The position numbers were made by a program, and so were the translations under genes. From assembly GCA_947585525.1 (NCBI GenBank), contig CANPXA010000136.1, positions 1-5,235 on the forward strand: DNA of 5,235 nt, written 5' to 3'. Source of the stretch: an uncultured Akkermansia sp. Its GTDB lineage: Bacteria; Verrucomicrobiota; Verrucomicrobiia; Verrucomicrobiales; Akkermansiaceae. Shown here in pieces: positions 5,207 to 5,235 of this stretch. Position 1 is the first letter of the stretch; the number at the start of each line of letters is the position of its first letter. The notes under the pieces were generated by a model. It was not told the DNA's origin and did no database searches. It saw only the letters and a list, made by a program, of their open reading frames with translations.

Positions 5207-5235
5207 ATGCGTATCGTAATGATGGCAACGGGGGA
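5207..5235 (+). CDS. fmt: Start of a gene, probably methionyl-tRNA formyltransferase (partial)
   Basis: Nine full codons are visible: MRIVMMATG, followed by GA-, which can only be Asp or Glu. Methionyl-tRNA formyltransferases typically open MRIVFMGTP or MRIVFMGTG(D/E), the first strand and loop of the formyltransferase Rossmann domain, so the match is good for so short a piece. The enzyme formylates the initiator Met-tRNA with 10-formyl-THF. The perfect -35 just upstream and a promoter-to-ATG spacing like that of usp support a real gene start. Other Rossmann proteins beginning MRI(V/L) cannot be excluded. Confidence 0.5.

Noticed and set aside
5205..5230. Further repeat copy (AATGCG..ATCGTAATGATGGCAAC)
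   Set aside because: Shares short words with the repeat family, but it coincides with the first codons of the probable fmt gene, which explain it better.

Overview
Bacterial chromosomal segment with one rightward five-gene run in the middle, a lone leftward gene on its left, and repeat-bearing intergenic DNA at both ends. Genes in the run overlap by ATGA junctions, and one junction has a good Shine-Dalgarno sequence. An LpxH-like phosphoesterase weakly suggests a Gram-negative cell. The mix of families, together with a following gene that appears to begin MRIVMMATG (fmt-like), would fit the Verrucomicrobiota/PVC group, but that placement is a guess.

Layout. 1-84 may be the tail of a protein entering from the left (weak). 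58-312 is repeat-rich DNA: two copies of a 37-nt direct repeat (58-94, 260-296), a 16-nt perfect inverted repeat (96-111/261-276), and between them an approximately 100-nt purine-rich G/A tract. 377-1345 (minus) encodes a 322-residue protein whose first half resembles the DUF6714 family. It is more AT-rich than the operon and has no partner gene beside it. 1518-4994 (plus) is the operon: a UspA-type universal stress protein, a YmdB/TIGR00282-type metallophosphoesterase, TcdA (tRNA ct6A dehydratase), a SpoU/RlmB-type rRNA 2'-O-methyltransferase lacking the usual N-terminal domain, and a second, LpxH-like metallophosphoesterase. 4995-5206 is intergenic and carries another copy of the repeat words, including a hairpin. 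A promoter and the first codons of another gene, probably methionyl-tRNA formyltransferase, close the window.

How the genes fit together. Three of the middle genes point to RNA metabolism or translation: TcdA modifies tRNA, the SpoU protein probably methylates 23S rRNA, and YmdB-type enzymes have been linked to cyclic-nucleotide hydrolysis and RNA turnover. If the last partial gene is fmt, translation initiation follows directly. Usp and the LpxH-like enzyme have no obvious link to this theme, so the operon may be only loosely functional. 

No phage, CRISPR, transposase or RNA gene was recognised. The points most worth a second look are the two promoters placed so that transcripts would start at, or within a base of, the start codon (probable leaderless mRNAs), the N-terminally short RlmB homologue, the repeat family at both ends, and the orphan DUF6714-like gene.
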